DNA of 5,411 nt from Sulfurovum sp. (lineage in GTDB: Bacteria; Campylobacterota; Campylobacteria; Campylobacterales; Sulfurovaceae), in assembly GCA_027066595.1 (NCBI GenBank), contig JAMONG010000280.1, forward strand, positions 1 through 5,411, read 5' to 3'. The notes beneath the pieces are model-generated. The model was not told the origin of the DNA, searched no databases, and was given only the letters and a program-made list of their open reading frames with translations. The position numbers were made by a program, and so were the translations under genes. Within the stretch, counting starts at the first letter, position 1; every line of letters begins with the position of its first letter. Positions 4,850 to 5,411 of this stretch are shown in pieces.

Positions 4850-4858
4850 GAAAGGTAT
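4820..4858 (+). repeat. 39-bp direct repeat, right copy
   Basis: This copy differs from 360-398 only at 4848 (G instead of C), where it keeps the TGA stop and ATG start. It includes the first four codons of neuC (MRKV). Confidence 0.9.
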
Positions 4859-5411
4859 GTGTAATTACCGGAACCCGTGCAGAGTATGGGCTGTTTTACC
4901 CTATTTTAAAAAAAGTTGAAGCTTCAGCGTCGCTACAGTTACAGCTTATTGCAACCACCATGCATCTTAGCGCAGAGTTTGGACTGACCTATGAGCAGAT
5001 TGAAGCGGACGGTTTTTATATTGATGAGAAGATAGAGAATCTGATTGCATCCGATACCCCTACGGCAACGGCGAAGTCAACGGCGTTGGCAACGCTGCTA
5101 CTCTCGGAGAGTTTGAATCGACTTAAGCCCGATATGGTGTTACTCTTAGGAGATCGTTATGAAACCCTTGCCGCGGCAACGACGGCACTGCTACTTAATA
5201 TTCCCATTGCTCATATTCACGGTGGTGAACGCAGTGAAGGTGCTGTCGATGAGCAGATACGTCATGCTATTACCAAGATGAGTTACCTGCATTTCCCTGC
5301 AACTGTAGAGTATGCGCAGCGTATTGCACAGATGGGGGAGTCAAGAGAGCGAATTTTTTGTTGCGGTGCTCCGGGTATTGATAATATGCTCAATGAATCG
5401 CTGCTCTCTCA
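4846..5411 (+). CDS. neuC: UDP-N-acetylglucosamine 2-epimerase, hydrolysing (NeuC/LegG family), N-terminal half
   Basis: The enzyme converts UDP-GlcNAc (or the UDP-diacetamido analogue) to the free 2-epimer sugar and UDP, the step directly before NeuB in nonulosonic acid synthesis. Visible are 188 of the usual 370-390 residues; the gene runs off the right edge. The Rossmann start MRKVCVITGTRAEYGLFYPI is typical, followed by TTMHLSAEFGLTYEQIEADGF (38-57), LLLGDRYETLAAA (99-111) and IAHIHGGERSEGAVDEQIRHAITKMSYLHF (121-150), where the HGGE and DEQIRHAITK segments are family hallmarks. The ATG at 4846 overlaps the leader ORF stop (ATGA). Higher GC than the insert groups it with neuB. LegG and NeuC cannot be told apart from this half. 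Confidence 0.94.
   Translation, partial: MRKVCVITGTRAEYGLFYPILKKVEASASLQLQLIATTMHLSAEFGLTYEQIEADGFYIDEKIENLIASDTPTATAKSTALATLLLSESLNRLKPDMVLLLGDRYETLAAATTALLLNIPIAHIHGGERSEGAVDEQIRHAITKMSYLHFPATVEYAQRIAQMGESRERIFCCGAPGIDNMLNESLLS

Overview
The window looks like a chromosomal sugar-acid biosynthesis locus cut open by a mobile, degraded insert. Its outer ends are the 3' end of neuB (sialic or legionaminic acid synthase, 1-401) and the 5' half of neuC (UDP-sugar 2-epimerase, 4846-5411). These consecutive pathway genes are normally adjacent. The flanks have clearly higher GC than the AT-rich, A/T-homopolymer-rich insert, so the insert probably has a different origin. The gene style (surface or flagellar nonulosonic acid genes, AT-rich cargo, the type of tyrosine recombinase) suggests a Campylobacterota (epsilonproteobacterial) host such as a Sulfurimonas- or Sulfurovum-like organism. 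That assignment is inference.

Left to right: (1) neuB tail with the SAF domain; (2) the first 15 codons of a lost short-chain dehydrogenase (SDR), whose start codon position reads ATC; (3) an IS256-family element, of which the 5' half of the transposase and both terminal repeats remain; (4) inside it, the last 120 bp of one IS3-family element, cut by (5) a second, apparently intact 1199-bp IS3-family element (orfA/orfB) with a textbook -1 frameshift signal; (6) a minus-strand operon of a lipoprotein, a 41-residue membrane peptide and a GNAT acetyltransferase; (7) a tyrosine recombinase lacking its catalytic domain; (8) an intact VOC (glyoxalase-fold) protein followed by a truncated DJ-1/PfpI protein; (9) a short promoter and leader region; (10) neuC.

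The most informative structure is a 39-bp direct repeat (38 of 39 identical; 360-398 and 4820-4858) that flanks everything foreign. It covers the last codons of neuB and the first codons of the next gene. The right copy sits in a 13-codon leader ORF (4808-4849) that keeps the last ten NeuB residues and ends in an ATGA overlap with neuC. An extended -10 promoter and a Shine-Dalgarno sequence lie just upstream. The insert therefore seems to separate neuB from neuC yet leave neuC with a promoter and a translational coupling device. The single mismatch in the repeat falls on the ATGA itself in the left copy, where both the neuB stop and the following start codon are lost.

Functionally, NeuC makes ManNAc (or its diacetyl analogue) from a UDP-sugar and NeuB condenses it with phosphoenolpyruvate. 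The insert genes have no evident role in that pathway and look like mobile cargo.
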